In this document: piece after piece, positions 15,741 through 23,899 of the stretch
Layout: every line of letters starts with the position of its first letter
How positions within the stretch are numbered: the first letter of the stretch is position 1
Assembly: GCA_944392425.1 (NCBI GenBank)
Contig: CALXWM010000015.1
Span: 1-35,327, forward strand
Source: an uncultured Clostridia bacterium
GTDB lineage: Bacteria > Bacillota > Clostridia > TANB77 > CAG-508
Direction of reading: 5' to 3'
DNA: 35,327 nt
Translations under genes and position numbers: made by a program
Notes under the pieces: generated by a model
The model's database searches: none
What the model was told of the DNA's origin: nothing
What the model saw: only the letters and a program-made list of their open reading frames with translations

Positions 15741-16298
15741 TTATTTCCTCTTTCTTTTTAGTAACAATAAATTGGCTCTACCATATTTTCTAGTATCTAC
15801 AATTTCAATTTCTTCTATGTTTCTTACTTCTTCTACATCCCTATTTATTTCATCAGTTTCTATTATAATTATGCTATCTTTTGTAATTAAATTGTTTTTA
15901 AGTAATTCATTTATTGCTTTTGCTGATAAATCAAGTTTATATGGCGGGTCTAAGAAAACTATTGATAACGGTTCATTTATTTTCCTAATTGCTTCAATAT
16001 AATCTTTATTAAAAACAATTGCCTTTTCTTCTAATCTTGTTTTACTTAAATTTTCCTTAATAACTTTAACCGCAATAGGATTTTTGTCACAAAAGTAAGC
16101 TTTTGTAGCTCCCCTACTTAATGCTTCAATTCCTAAAGCTCCACTTCCTGCAAATAAATCTAATACTACTGTATTCTTTATTTTATCTTGTAAAATATTG
16201 AATAAAGATTCCTTTACTCTGTCTAGTGTTGGTCTAGTAGTATCACTTTCAATTGTTTTTAGCTTTGTTCCTCTAGATATGCCACTTATAACTCTCAT
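15741..16298 (-). CDS. rsmD: 16S rRNA (guanine966-N2)-methyltransferase RsmD
   Basis: 185-aa SAM-dependent methyltransferase modifying G966 of 16S rRNA. It shows the SAM-binding motif DLFAGSGALGIEALSRG (47-63) and the catalytic DPPY (117-120), with the usual N-terminal MRVISGISRGTKL. Length is standard. No Shine-Dalgarno lies before ATG 16298; instead a TTGACA-16-TAAAAT promoter ends 6 nt upstream, suggesting a leaderless mRNA. The downstream coiled-coil gene is coupled. Confidence 0.95.
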   Translation of the reverse strand: MRVISGISRGTKLKTIESDTTRPTLDRVKESLFNILQDKIKNTVVLDLFAGSGALGIEALSRGATKAYFCDKNPIAVKVIKENLSKTRLEEKAIVFNKDYIEAIRKINEPLSIVFLDPPYKLDLSAKAINELLKNNLITKDSIIIIETDEINRDVEEVRNIEEIEIVDTRKYGRANLLLLKRKRK

Positions 16299-16304
16299 AA
16301 TACT

Positions 16305-16332
16305 ATTTTAACTTTATTTCCTCTCTTGTCAA
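16305..16332 (-). promoter_or_regulatory. promoter of rsmD, predicting leaderless mRNA
   Basis: TTGACA (16332-16327), 16-nt spacer, TAAAAT (16310-16305), then 6 nt to the ATG. Transcription would begin at or next to the start codon. Confidence 0.5.
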
Positions 16333-16411
16333 TAGAAATAATAAAATTGTAATATTCCCTTAACAACAATGTAATACACTTATTTTAGCATAAATTTACA
16401 GCAAAATAAAG

Positions 16412-16440
16412 GGATATACGCTAAATAATTGCATATATCC
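16412..16440 (-). terminator. hairpin downstream of divIVA
   Basis: GGATATA (16412-16418) pairs with TATATCC (16434-16440) around a 15-nt loop. On the minus strand it is followed by CCTTTATTTT. It lies about 90 nt after the divIVA stop and would end the sepF-divIVA transcript. The rest of the 234-nt gap holds a 14-bp palindrome TTACAAATTTGTAA (16451-16464) and the rsmD promoter. Confidence 0.45.
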
Positions 16441-16532
16441 TTGTTTTTTGTTACAAATTTGTAATTTTACCTGAACTTGCATTTTAACTATAAATATACA
16501 TTTTATAATTTTCTTTATGCACGTAGCAAATT

Positions 16533-16985
16533 TTAATCATCTTTGTTTACTTCCTTAAGAAGTTCTAATTGTGATATAAGTAAAGATTCCATTTTTGCTT
16601 TATATACATCGAATTGTTTACTAATGTCTTCTAGTTCTTTTCTTTTTTCAGCTATTTGCATGTCTAAATTTTCAGTACGCTCTTTTGCTTTATTATCAGC
16701 CTCTCTAATTATTTGCTCTGCTTGTTTTTGAGCAGCATTTTTTACTTCATCAGCAGCTGATTGAGCCATAAGTAATGTGTTTTGTAAAGTTGATTCTATT
16801 TGATTATAGTGTTCAACTTTAAGTTTTAAATCTTCTACTTCTTTATCATTTTCATTTGCTTTTTTGTAAATTGCTGAATAATCTTTAGTTAATTCATCTA
16901 AAAAATCATCAACTTCTTCTGGATCATATCCATTAAGAGTTTTCTTTGAAAATCTTTTATTTTCTATATCTAAAGGTGTAATCAT
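16533..16985 (-). CDS. divIVA: DivIVA-family cell-division/polarity protein
   Basis: 150 aa. The N-terminal lipid-binding domain reads MITPLDIENKRFSKKTLNGYDPEEVDDFLDEL in pieces typical of DivIVA (F12 and K14-K15 near the membrane tip, YDPEEVDDFL). The remainder is a coiled coil of about 110 residues. DivIVA binds negatively curved membrane at poles and septa and recruits partners. It follows sepF by 17 nt, the conserved Gram-positive order, though the usual ylmG and ylmH are missing between them. GGGGGAAAG lies upstream of ATG. Confidence 0.93.
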   Translation of the reverse strand: MITPLDIENKRFSKKTLNGYDPEEVDDFLDELTKDYSAIYKKANENDKEVEDLKLKVEHYNQIESTLQNTLLMAQSAADEVKNAAQKQAEQIIREADNKAKERTENLDMQIAEKRKELEDISKQFDVYKAKMESLLISQLELLKEVNKDD

Positions 16986-17002
16986 ATCTTTCCCCCATAT
17001 AT

Positions 17003-17467
17003 TTAATTATTGGCATTACTCTTAAGCCAAGATACAGGTAACTTGCTCTTGGTTTCTTCTCTTGTTTCTGAAGTTATATCATAGTTATATGGTGCTACTA
17101 AAAATATAGAACTTGATATTTTTTGCATATGTCCATCTAGAGCATGTGCTGCTCCACTAACTACATCAATAATTCTTCTAGCTATATCTTTATTAACATA
17201 TTCTAAGTTAATTATTATAGACTTCTTATCTTTTAATAAGTCACAAATATCTTCAGATTGCTCAAAAGAAGTTGGTTGCATAATCACCATTCTAACTTGC
17301 CCAACCATGTTAACAACTTTGTTGCTTTTTCTTCCAAATAAACCTTTTGGCTCTTCTAGTTCATCCTCTTCATATGTATCATTTATGTCTTCGAACTCTT
17401 CATCTTCTGCCTCTTCCGCTCCCATACCAAAAATATTCATAAACTTATTTAAAACTGCGTTTGACAT
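17003..17467 (-). CDS. sepF: cell division protein SepF
   Basis: 154 aa. The N-terminus is an amphipathic membrane-targeting helix (NAVLNKFMNIFGM), then an acidic linker (residues 18-42), then the SepF core (about 55-145) with VRMVIMQPTSFEQ, INLEYVNKDIARRIIDVVSG and SSSIFLVAPYNY. SepF tethers FtsZ filaments to the membrane and forms rings that shape the septum. AGGAGG lies before ATG. It is followed closely by divIVA and preceded by the HlyD-like gene, an arrangement seen in Clostridia. Confidence 0.94.
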   Translation of the reverse strand: MSNAVLNKFMNIFGMGAEEAEDEEFEDINDTYEEDELEEPKGLFGRKSNKVVNMVGQVRMVIMQPTSFEQSEDICDLLKDKKSIIINLEYVNKDIARRIIDVVSGAAHALDGHMQKISSSIFLVAPYNYDITSETREETKSKLPVSWLKSNANN

Positions 17468-17597
17468 TTATAAACAACCTCCTAAATTTCTCATTCGTGT
17501 CTACGACTATACCTAGTATCTAACTTTTTTTCAATAAAGTCAATAGTTTTTGTAATATGTAATCATTATTTAATGCTTTTGTAATATTTTTGTAATA

Positions 17598-19025
17598 TTA
17601 TGTAGCATTTTTTATTTGCTCTTCCGATGGTGTTAAAAGTAGTTCATCATATAAAATTATTGATGTAGAAACATCTTCTTCTAATTCTAATTCTTCAATT
17701 TCTGATGTGCTATAATTAGTAACTATTGAGTAATTTTCTGTCGCTTTTTGTACTTTTACAAGAACTTTATCCAAATATCCCGCTTTTGTTCTTATAACAT
17801 AGTTAAGTCCATTTCTTTCTATAATGCAACTGTTTGGAACTTTGAAACCTTGGGCATCCCACCAAATAATATCAACTGATGCCTTTCTATAACTTAAAAG
17901 TTCTTCTATTCCTTCTGTAAAGCTAAAAATTAAAGTAACTTCATTATTTTCCTCTTTTGTAATATATTCTATTTTTGCATCAACTTCTCTTGAGCTTGGC
18001 AAAGCTAGTTTTACAGTATCACCTATTTTCGCATTATTTGCTTCATCACTTTTGGAAGTACATGCTATGTAACAAATAAAATTATTAACTATTTTTCCGC
18101 CTTCACTACTTGCAGATATTATTTGTCCTGTTTTTAAATTTAAATTATCTAAAAATTCTTTATTTATTTTAGAGAAATCATTAGTATTTAAAACCTCTTC
18201 TAATCCGTCTATTCTATAAGAGACAATTCCGCTTCTTGAAGCATTTATATATTCTGCTCCTGAATTAAGTTCATTTTCATAACCGCTTCTTTCATCTATA
18301 AGTTTTTTTAGATAAGAGCCTGCTGGACTCAACTCACCCGCAATTTTTGCCTTTTTAGTTACATCCCTAGCAATATTCTTTTTATATTCTCTTATTTGTC
18401 CAATATTATTTGTGTTTGTCGCTTGTTCTAAAGCAGTTTCTATTTGTGTATCTAAAGACCTTGTATCAGAAGATGGTAGACTTTCACTATTTTTCTCTAT
18501 CGCTTCCTGGATTTTTACGTCCAATTCAGCTATCTTTTTTTTCAAATCTTCTTCTCCACTTGAATAATATCTAAAAATTGGATCTCCACTTGCAACTTTT
18601 GAGCCTTCTGATTTTATTTCAACCATACCATTTTTGTAGTTTTCTCCTCTTACTACTGTTTCGTCTCTAATAATATAACCTGCTACTGTTTCTTCTTGAG
18701 AAATTCTCCCATCACTAACTACAACTGAATCTGTAGGATTCTTTATCAAATGATATACTGATATTCCTAAATACACACATACCGCAATAGTTAAAGCAAC
18801 TATTAAAATTATTCTTTTCTTATTTACTTTTCTTTTTATAGTTATATTAGGATTTTCTACTTTATTTGAAGCTTTTACACTTTGTTTACGCACTTTATTA
18901 GGCTCAGTAATAAAAGGATTTTCATCATTTTCTTCTTCAAAAGTAATATTTTTGAAATCCTTAAACTCTTGTTTTTTTTCATTTTGCTTTTTCTTTCTTG
19001 TTTCTTTTTTAGTGATTTTTTTCAA
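17598..19025 (-). CDS. HlyD-like membrane-fusion/adaptor protein
   Basis: Start chosen at TTG 19025 (LKKITKKETRKKKQ), because GGAGG lies 5 nt upstream; the frame opens only at TTG 19037, inside that Shine-Dalgarno. About 475 aa. A basic cytoplasmic N-terminus, one membrane helix (about residues 71-92, RIILIVALTIAVCVYLGIS), a barrel-sandwich half (GMVEIKSEGSKVASGDPIF), a coiled-coil hairpin (about 155-240), a second half (SGIVSYRIDGLEE) and beta-barrel domains resembling HlyD-type adaptors. No transporter gene is adjacent. Its place upstream of sepF suggests a role at the division site or envelope rather than in export; this is inference. Confidence 0.8.
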   Translation of the reverse strand: MKKITKKETRKKKQNEKKQEFKDFKNITFEEENDENPFITEPNKVRKQSVKASNKVENPNITIKRKVNKKRIILIVALTIAVCVYLGISVYHLIKNPTDSVVVSDGRISQEETVAGYIIRDETVVRGENYKNGMVEIKSEGSKVASGDPIFRYYSSGEEDLKKKIAELDVKIQEAIEKNSESLPSSDTRSLDTQIETALEQATNTNNIGQIREYKKNIARDVTKKAKIAGELSPAGSYLKKLIDERSGYENELNSGAEYINASRSGIVSYRIDGLEEVLNTNDFSKINKEFLDNLNLKTGQIISASSEGGKIVNNFICYIACTSKSDEANNAKIGDTVKLALPSSREVDAKIEYITKEENNEVTLIFSFTEGIEELLSYRKASVDIIWWDAQGFKVPNSCIIERNGLNYVIRTKAGYLDKVLVKVQKATENYSIVTNYSTSEIEELELEEDVSTSIILYDELLLTPSEEQIKNAT

Positions 19026-19085
19026 ACCTTCCTCCAACTATTTTTCATATTTTATATTCGATCTAATGTTTCAAGCATCTATTTT

Positions 19086-20000
19086 TTATTTTCTAATGTT
19101 TTCAAGTATTATGCTTACATTGTCGTTATTTGAAGCATCAAGCCAAATTGCATACTTGTATGATTTAAACCATGTAATTTGCCTTTTGGCATATCTTCTA
19201 GTCTCTTGTTTAATTTTATCTATCATTTCATCTTTAGTAGTCTTATTTTCTAAATATTCAACCACTTCTTTATATCCCAATCCTTGCATTGCTGTTGGAA
19301 ATTCTTTATATTTTTCTAAAAGAGTTTTTACTTCTTCTATAAGACCATTTTCTATCATCAAATCTACTCTTCTATTTATTCTATCATATAGTTTTTCTCT
19401 ATCCATATTAAGTACAAAAATTTTATAATCAAACTTTGGACCATTTTTTCTTGAATCTGCTTCTATTTCTGTTTTTGTTTTACCTGTAGAATGATATATT
19501 TCCAAAATTCTTAATATCCTTTTTTTATCATTTGGACTAATTTTTTCAATTGCTTTAGAATCTATTTTTGTTGCTTCTTTATATAAACTTTCAAGACCTT
19601 CTTTATTAACTTTTTCTTCAAGTTCCTGTCTATAATTTAAATCTGTTACTATATTTGGATAATCTATTCCATAAACTAATGAATTTAAATATAGGCCTGT
19701 ACCTCCAACAATTATAGGCTTTTTATTTTTTTCTATAATTTGTTCTATAGTATTTTCTGCATCTTTTTTATATTCCGCTACACTATACCTTTCACTTGGT
19801 AAAACAAAATCCACTAAATGATGTACTGCTTCACTGCGTTCTTCTTCTGTTGGCTTTGCTGTACCTATTGTCATATCTTTATATATTTGCATTGAATCAC
19901 AAGACACTATTTCACCATCTATTTTTTTTGCTAATTCTATACCTAATCTTGTTTTTCCTGATGCTGTTGGACCACAAATAACTATTACTTGATTTTTCAC
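19086..20000 (-). CDS. miaA: tRNA dimethylallyltransferase
   Basis: Transfers a dimethylallyl group to N6 of A37 in tRNAs reading UNN codons. 304 aa, normal length. P-loop GPTASGKT (10-17), SCDSMQIYKDMTIGTAKP and VGGTGLYLNSL are the family signatures, and the RRYAKRQITWF stretch lies near the C-terminus. The start is GTG 20000, with GAGG 8 nt upstream. It lies downstream of mutL and a small membrane-protein gene, the common mutL-miaA neighbourhood of Bacillota. Confidence 0.96.
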   Translation of the reverse strand: MKNQVIVICGPTASGKTRLGIELAKKIDGEIVSCDSMQIYKDMTIGTAKPTEEERSEAVHHLVDFVLPSERYSVAEYKKDAENTIEQIIEKNKKPIIVGGTGLYLNSLVYGIDYPNIVTDLNYRQELEEKVNKEGLESLYKEATKIDSKAIEKISPNDKKRILRILEIYHSTGKTKTEIEADSRKNGPKFDYKIFVLNMDREKLYDRINRRVDLMIENGLIEEVKTLLEKYKEFPTAMQGLGYKEVVEYLENKTTKDEMIDKIKQETRRYAKRQITWFKSYKYAIWLDASNNDNVSIILENIRK

Positions 20001-20108
20001 TTTCTTACCTCGTATTTAATATTTTTGTTATAATTTAAAGCTTAATTTTTATTACTTAAGTTCCAATATACTATTGTAGCTTTTAAAAAAGCCAACTGTG
20101 AATTGTAA

Positions 20109-20534
20109 TTATTTACTTAAATTTGCACCAAAATTACTAATTCCTGCTTGTATGTCTCTTATGTAAGCAAATTCCAATACTAAGATTATAACAGCTATAA
20201 TTAAGCATATAGCCATTCTTTTTTTAAACTGACTATTTTCTATATCACCTTGTTGTAACTTTTTTAACGTTAACATTAAAGGAAGTTCTATACAAATTAT
20301 ATTAATTGGTAAAATTGTAAATAAAATTATCTGCCTTGAGTTATTTACTACAGTTTCATTTACCCCAGATGAACTTATTCCATATAATATAAACAATATT
20401 ACATACATTACAATTTCACCAATTACAATAAGAATAATCTTATTTTTTAATTCTATATTACTTAATGATTTATATACTACTAAAATTGTCGCTAAATTTA
20501 TTATTATTATAAATGCAATTATTGCTGTTTCCAT
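20109..20534 (-). CDS. small four-helix membrane protein
   Basis: 141 aa with four predicted membrane segments: about 3-21 (AIIAFIIIINLATILVVY), 32-52 (IILIVIGEIVMYVILFILYG), 68-90 (IILFTILPINIICIELPLML) and 107-124 (MAICLIIAVIILVLEFAYI). AAAGGA lies before ATG. It sits between mutL and miaA, spaced about 75 and 108 nt, and probably belongs to the same transcript. No family recognised; function unknown. Confidence 0.75.
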   Translation of the reverse strand: METAIIAFIIIINLATILVVYKSLSNIELKNKIILIVIGEIVMYVILFILYGISSSGVNETVVNNSRQIILFTILPINIICIELPLMLTLKKLQQGDIENSQFKKRMAICLIIAVIILVLEFAYIRDIQAGISNFGANLSK

Positions 20535-20609
20535 TTACAAAATCCTTTCATTTGTTTTTTGAAATACATATTTTACAATTTTTTATATATATTGTATTTT
20601 TGCATTGTG

Positions 20610-22907
20610 CTATCTTCTAGAAAATTTCTTTTCAATATCATTTTTAGACATTTTAATAACAGTAGGTCTTCCATGTGGACAAGTAAATGGATTTGGTAAT
20701 CTTAATAACTGATTCATTAAGCTATCTACTTCTTCTTTTGAAAGAGCCATATGTGCTTTAACAGCTGCTTTGCATGCTACTGTTGCTAAAAATTTATCTT
20801 CTATTTCTTGTTTTGCAGTTCTTGCTACAGTATTTATTTCATCTAATGTTTCCAAAAATAATTCTTGAGTGTCAAAATCCAAACAAAATTCTGGAACTCC
20901 TGTTAATTTTACAGTATTGTCTCCAAATTCTTCAACTGCAAAACCTGCTTTATTAAACATCTCTTTGTTATCTTTAAAAATCCCCATCTCTCTAGTACTT
21001 AGTTTTATTATGTCTGGTAATAACATTAGCTGGCAGTCTTTTTCACCTTCACTATAATAATTTGCTTTTACTTTTTCATACATTATTCTTTCATGGGCCG
21101 CATGTTGATCTAAAATGTATAAATCATCTCCCATTGTTAATATTATATATGTTTTAAAAGCTATACCAATAAATTTATATTGCGGATTGTTATCTATTCC
21201 TTCTTTTTCAAATATTGATATTTCCTCACCAGTAATTGGAGAAATTGGATATTTTTCTTCTTCTTCTGCTTGTTTTTCTGCATACTCTTTTTTTGCTTCA
21301 TTTATGTCTCTGCCAAATAATCTTTTATACATTTGTTCAAATGTTTCTTCTTCTTTTTTGTTTACATCATTAGCAACATTAGTGCTATTATCTAATTTAT
21401 ATTCTTCTGTTTTTTCGTTTAGTTGTTCATTATTTGAGCTATCTGAAACTTCTTCGTTTTCTCTACTTTCATCAGTAACATCTTCTTGAACAGCTTTGTC
21501 TTCTATGCCTTCATCAGCAACTTTGTTTTCTTCTATTTTTTGTGAGTCATTTTTTTCATTTATTATTTCATTGCTTTTATTTGCAAGAGCTTTTGTCATA
21601 TCAGCCAATTTTATTCCTATTTCTTCAGGGCTTTTGGTTTGTGTAAGTTCATCTATAAATTTTCTTCTTGTTTCTGCATCCAATTCACTCATTGTGCTTT
21701 TAAATTCTGTAAATTTAGGTATGTTAGTTTCATCTTCATTTTTATTAGACAATGTATCTGCTTTGTTTGTTATCGTCTCGCTTTTTAAACTTGTTTCTTT
21801 TACTTCATCAGCTTCAACTTTTGTGTTAAATAAATTTGAATTAACATTAGAATTAATGCTTTTTAAAATATCATTTGGTGTTGTACTTTTATATTCTTTT
21901 TCTGGTGATGGAACTAAATCATATTTTAGTAAAGCCTGCTTAATGCTATTATATATTGCCTTAAATACTTTTCCATCTTCTTGAAATCTAACTTCTAACT
22001 TAGTTGGATGAACATTTACATCAACCTTTTTTGGATCCATATCTATGTTTAATACTAAAAATCCATGCTTGCCTATTGTTACTAATCCTTTGAAAGCTTG
22101 CTCTGCTGCACTTGTTAATGTTTTATCTTTTATAAATCTTTTATTAACAAAGAATAATTGGTTAGATCTATTTGAACGAGCTATAGCTGGTTTTCCAATA
22201 ACCCCAGTAACCTTCATATCTTCAAATTCATATTCAACTGGTAATAAATTCTGAGCGATCTCTTTTCCATAAATGCTATAAATAACATCTTCTAATTTTC
22301 CGCTTCCAGTTGTTTGAATAGTTATTTTACCTGTGTTTATTAGTTTAATTGCAATACTTGGATTAGCTAGTGCAATTCTAGTTATAGTATCTTCAATATA
22401 GCCAGATTCTGTAAAATCTTTTTTCAAAAATTTATATCTAACTGGAGTATTATAAAAAAGTTCTTTTACTGTAATGGTTGTCCCCTTTTGGCAACCTTCT
22501 TCATGCTTATCTATTATATCTCCACCTTGAATAGCAATCTTGTATCCAATATCATTTTGTTCTGTTCTAGATACTAATTCAACTTTAGCAATAGCTGCAA
22601 TACTTGCCAAAGCTTCACCTCTAAACCCCATAGACTTAACAGTGTCTAAATCATCTGCTTTTCTTATTTTACTTGTTGCATGTCTTTCAAAAGCAATTTC
22701 CATATCATCTGGCATTATTCCACTACCATCATCTGTAATTCTAATATAGGAAATTCCTCCATTTTTTATCTCAACAGTTACATTTTTTGCCCCTGCATCT
22801 ATAGAATTCTCAACTAATTCTTTAACTACTGAAGCTGGTCTTTCTATAACTTCACCTGCCGCAATTTGATTTATTGTTAAATCGTCTAATAATACAATTT
22901 TTCCCAT
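20610..22907 (-). CDS. mutL: DNA mismatch repair protein MutL
   Basis: 765 aa. The N-terminal GHKL ATPase shows ELVENSIDAGA, DDGSGI, and FRGEALASIAAI, followed by the transducer domain up to about residue 330. Then comes an unusually long acidic, Glu/Asn/Ser-rich linker (about 345-560). The C-terminal dimerisation/endonuclease domain carries the metal-binding motif DQHAAHERIMYE (600-611, fitting DQHA-x2-E-x4-E), ACKAAVKAH and CPHGRP (from 743), so it should be a nicking MutL. mutS is not adjacent. The expanded linker accounts for the length excess over the usual 610-660 aa. Confidence 0.96.
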   Translation of the reverse strand: MGKIVLLDDLTINQIAAGEVIERPASVVKELVENSIDAGAKNVTVEIKNGGISYIRITDDGSGIMPDDMEIAFERHATSKIRKADDLDTVKSMGFRGEALASIAAIAKVELVSRTEQNDIGYKIAIQGGDIIDKHEEGCQKGTTITVKELFYNTPVRYKFLKKDFTESGYIEDTITRIALANPSIAIKLINTGKITIQTTGSGKLEDVIYSIYGKEIAQNLLPVEYEFEDMKVTGVIGKPAIARSNRSNQLFFVNKRFIKDKTLTSAAEQAFKGLVTIGKHGFLVLNIDMDPKKVDVNVHPTKLEVRFQEDGKVFKAIYNSIKQALLKYDLVPSPEKEYKSTTPNDILKSINSNVNSNLFNTKVEADEVKETSLKSETITNKADTLSNKNEDETNIPKFTEFKSTMSELDAETRRKFIDELTQTKSPEEIGIKLADMTKALANKSNEIINEKNDSQKIEENKVADEGIEDKAVQEDVTDESRENEEVSDSSNNEQLNEKTEEYKLDNSTNVANDVNKKEEETFEQMYKRLFGRDINEAKKEYAEKQAEEEEKYPISPITGEEISIFEKEGIDNNPQYKFIGIAFKTYIILTMGDDLYILDQHAAHERIMYEKVKANYYSEGEKDCQLMLLPDIIKLSTREMGIFKDNKEMFNKAGFAVEEFGDNTVKLTGVPEFCLDFDTQELFLETLDEINTVARTAKQEIEDKFLATVACKAAVKAHMALSKEEVDSLMNQLLRLPNPFTCPHGRPTVIKMSKNDIEKKFSRR

Positions 22908-22991
22908 TTAAAATTTCATTCCTTTCATTTGTTTAAGTTCAATTCTTTTTTATATAATATTAGAACTTAATTTTCTCATTTTTGTAACTGC

Positions 22992-23000
22992 ATTATATCA
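22992..23000 (-). promoter_or_regulatory. extended -10 promoter upstream of mutL
   Basis: TGATATAAT on the minus strand fits the extended -10 pattern TGnTATAAT, about 85 nt upstream of the mutL start. No good -35 is visible. The remaining 226-nt gap is AT-rich, without other features. Confidence 0.4.
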
Positions 23001-23133
23001 TATAAAAAAAAAATATACTAGAATTTTATTTAAAAAATATTCTCTTATTTAACTTATGCGTAACCAATTTATACTAAGTTGAATAGTATATATTATACAA
23101 AAGAAGTTAAATTCTTTATGAGGGAGGTATAAT

Positions 23134-23253
23134 ATGAGAGGTTGTAACGGAGATATGTTATGGTTCATAATATTGATCTTATTACTTTGCTGCAACTGCG
23201 GTGGAAACAACTGCGGATGTGGATGTGGAAATGAAAACAATTGTGGTTGCTAG
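23134..23253 (+). CDS. Cys-rich hydrophobic mini-protein A (39 aa)
   Basis: ATG 23134 with GAGGGAGG 6 nt upstream. The peptide starts MRGCNGDMLWFIILILLLCC and ends in a Gly/Asn/Cys tail (NCGGNN, CGCGCG, NNCGC). It has nine cysteines and one membrane-like helix (residues 9-18). Proteins of this composition are common in Clostridia, often mis-annotated after insect chorion high-cysteine proteins, and are thought to be spore- or envelope-associated. That role is inference. It is paired with a similar gene 80 nt downstream. Confidence 0.75.
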   Translation: MRGCNGDMLWFIILILLLCCNCGGNNCGCGCGNENNCGC

Positions 23254-23266
23254 TATTTTTTACAAT

Positions 23267-23284
23267 CAAAAAATGCGTTTTTTG
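23267..23284 (+). terminator. short hairpin after mini-protein A
   Basis: CAAAAAA (23267-23273), TGCG loop, TTTTTTG (23278-23284). A weak A/T stem 13 nt after the stop; probably partial termination. Confidence 0.4.
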
Positions 23285-23332
23285 TAATGTAAAACTACTC
23301 ATAAAGTAGTAAAAAAGAAAGGAGGATGTGCA

Positions 23333-23449
23333 ATGCAAGATAAATGTGGATGCGGTTTTTTCGGAAGAGATAATGACTGTTGCTTTTTAATTATATTCTT
23401 AATATTAATATGCTGCTGTTGTGGTGGAAATAATAGAGGATGCTGCTAA
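23333..23449 (+). CDS. Cys-rich hydrophobic mini-protein B (38 aa)
   Basis: ATG 23333 preceded by AAAGGAGG. The peptide begins MQDKCGCGFFGRDNDCC, has a hydrophobic helix FLIIFLILI and ends CCCCGGNNRGCC. It shares the layout of the preceding mini-protein (short polar head, about 9-residue hydrophobic stretch, CC-C-GGNN tail), so the two are diverged tandem duplicates. Ten cysteines in 38 residues suggest disulfide cross-linking or metal binding. A strong terminator follows. Confidence 0.75.
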   Translation: MQDKCGCGFFGRDNDCCFLIIFLILICCCCGGNNRGCC

Positions 23450-23517
23450 TTAGTAAAATATACTATTAGTTTATAATTTATTAATCTTCACTTTTATAAA
23501 GTCGGTATTTTACCTAA

Positions 23518-23562
23518 AAAACCTTGCTAGTAGAAGTATAAAACTTCTATTAGCAAGGTTTT
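23518..23562. terminator. strong bidirectional terminator
   Basis: A 20-bp stem with one G-U pair, 23518-23537 with 23543-23562, and a 5-nt ATAAA loop, flanked by A/T tracts. It separates the Cys-rich genes (+) from the tRNA genes (-) and can serve both. Confidence 0.85.
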
Positions 23563-23604
23563 ATGATTATTATACAACCTTTAAAAGTTCGTATAATATT
23601 AATT

Positions 23605-23679
23605 TGGTTGGGCTGGCTAGATTCGAACTAGCGCATGTTAGAGTCAAAGTCTAATGCCTTACCGCTTGGCTACAGCCCA
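23605..23679 (-). tRNA. tRNA-Gln (anticodon TTG)
   Basis: Acceptor TGGGCTG pairs with CAGCCCA, discriminator A, CCA encoded (23607-23605). D-arm region TAGCCAAGCGGTAAGGC, anticodon loop ACTTTGACT with TTG, and T-arm CTAGTTCGAATCTAG are all present. It lies second in a two-tRNA transcript behind tRNA-His. Confidence 0.95.
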
Positions 23680-23692
23680 ATGTTTATATAAA

Positions 23693-23770
23693 TGGGGTGG
23701 AATATGGGACTCGAACCCATGGTCTCCAGTGCCACAAACTGGCGCGTTAACCAACTACGCTAAATCCACC
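23693..23770 (-). tRNA. tRNA-His (anticodon GTG)
   Basis: The extra G(-1) opposite C73, the anticodon loop TTTGTGG (GTG) and T-loop GGGTTCGAGTCCC identify it. CCA is encoded (23695-23693). The acceptor stem contains one U-U mismatch at pair 6-67, which is slightly unusual. It is first in the tRNA-His/tRNA-Gln unit. Confidence 0.94.
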
Positions 23771-23792
23771 GTTTGTAATTACAACAATATAT

Positions 23793-23821
23793 ATTCTACC
23801 CCATTTTTTTAATATTGTCAA
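23793..23821 (-). promoter_or_regulatory. promoter of tRNA-His/tRNA-Gln unit
   Basis: TTGACA (23821-23816), 17-nt spacer, TAGAAT (23798-23793), about 22 nt upstream of tRNA-His. The near-consensus match fits a stable-RNA promoter. Confidence 0.7.
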
Positions 23822-23899
23822 CCATTTTAAATAATTTATTCTTAAAATTAATTTTACAATATATAATTTAATTTTTGATTTTTAAATAAACTATAAATT

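Noticed and set aside
16451..16464. 14-bp palindrome TTACAAATTTGTAA as an operator
   Set aside because: A/T-only palindromes are expected by chance in such AT-rich spacers, and no promoter overlaps it.
21115..21984. Long open frames on + opposite the mutL linker
   Set aside because: They are antisense mirrors of the acidic, codon-biased linker; Ser/Leu-rich, without Shine-Dalgarno or family motifs.
23049..23240. 63-aa frame on - over the Cys-rich mini-protein
   Set aside because: Shadow of the Cys/Gly codons of the real + strand gene, which has a strong Shine-Dalgarno.
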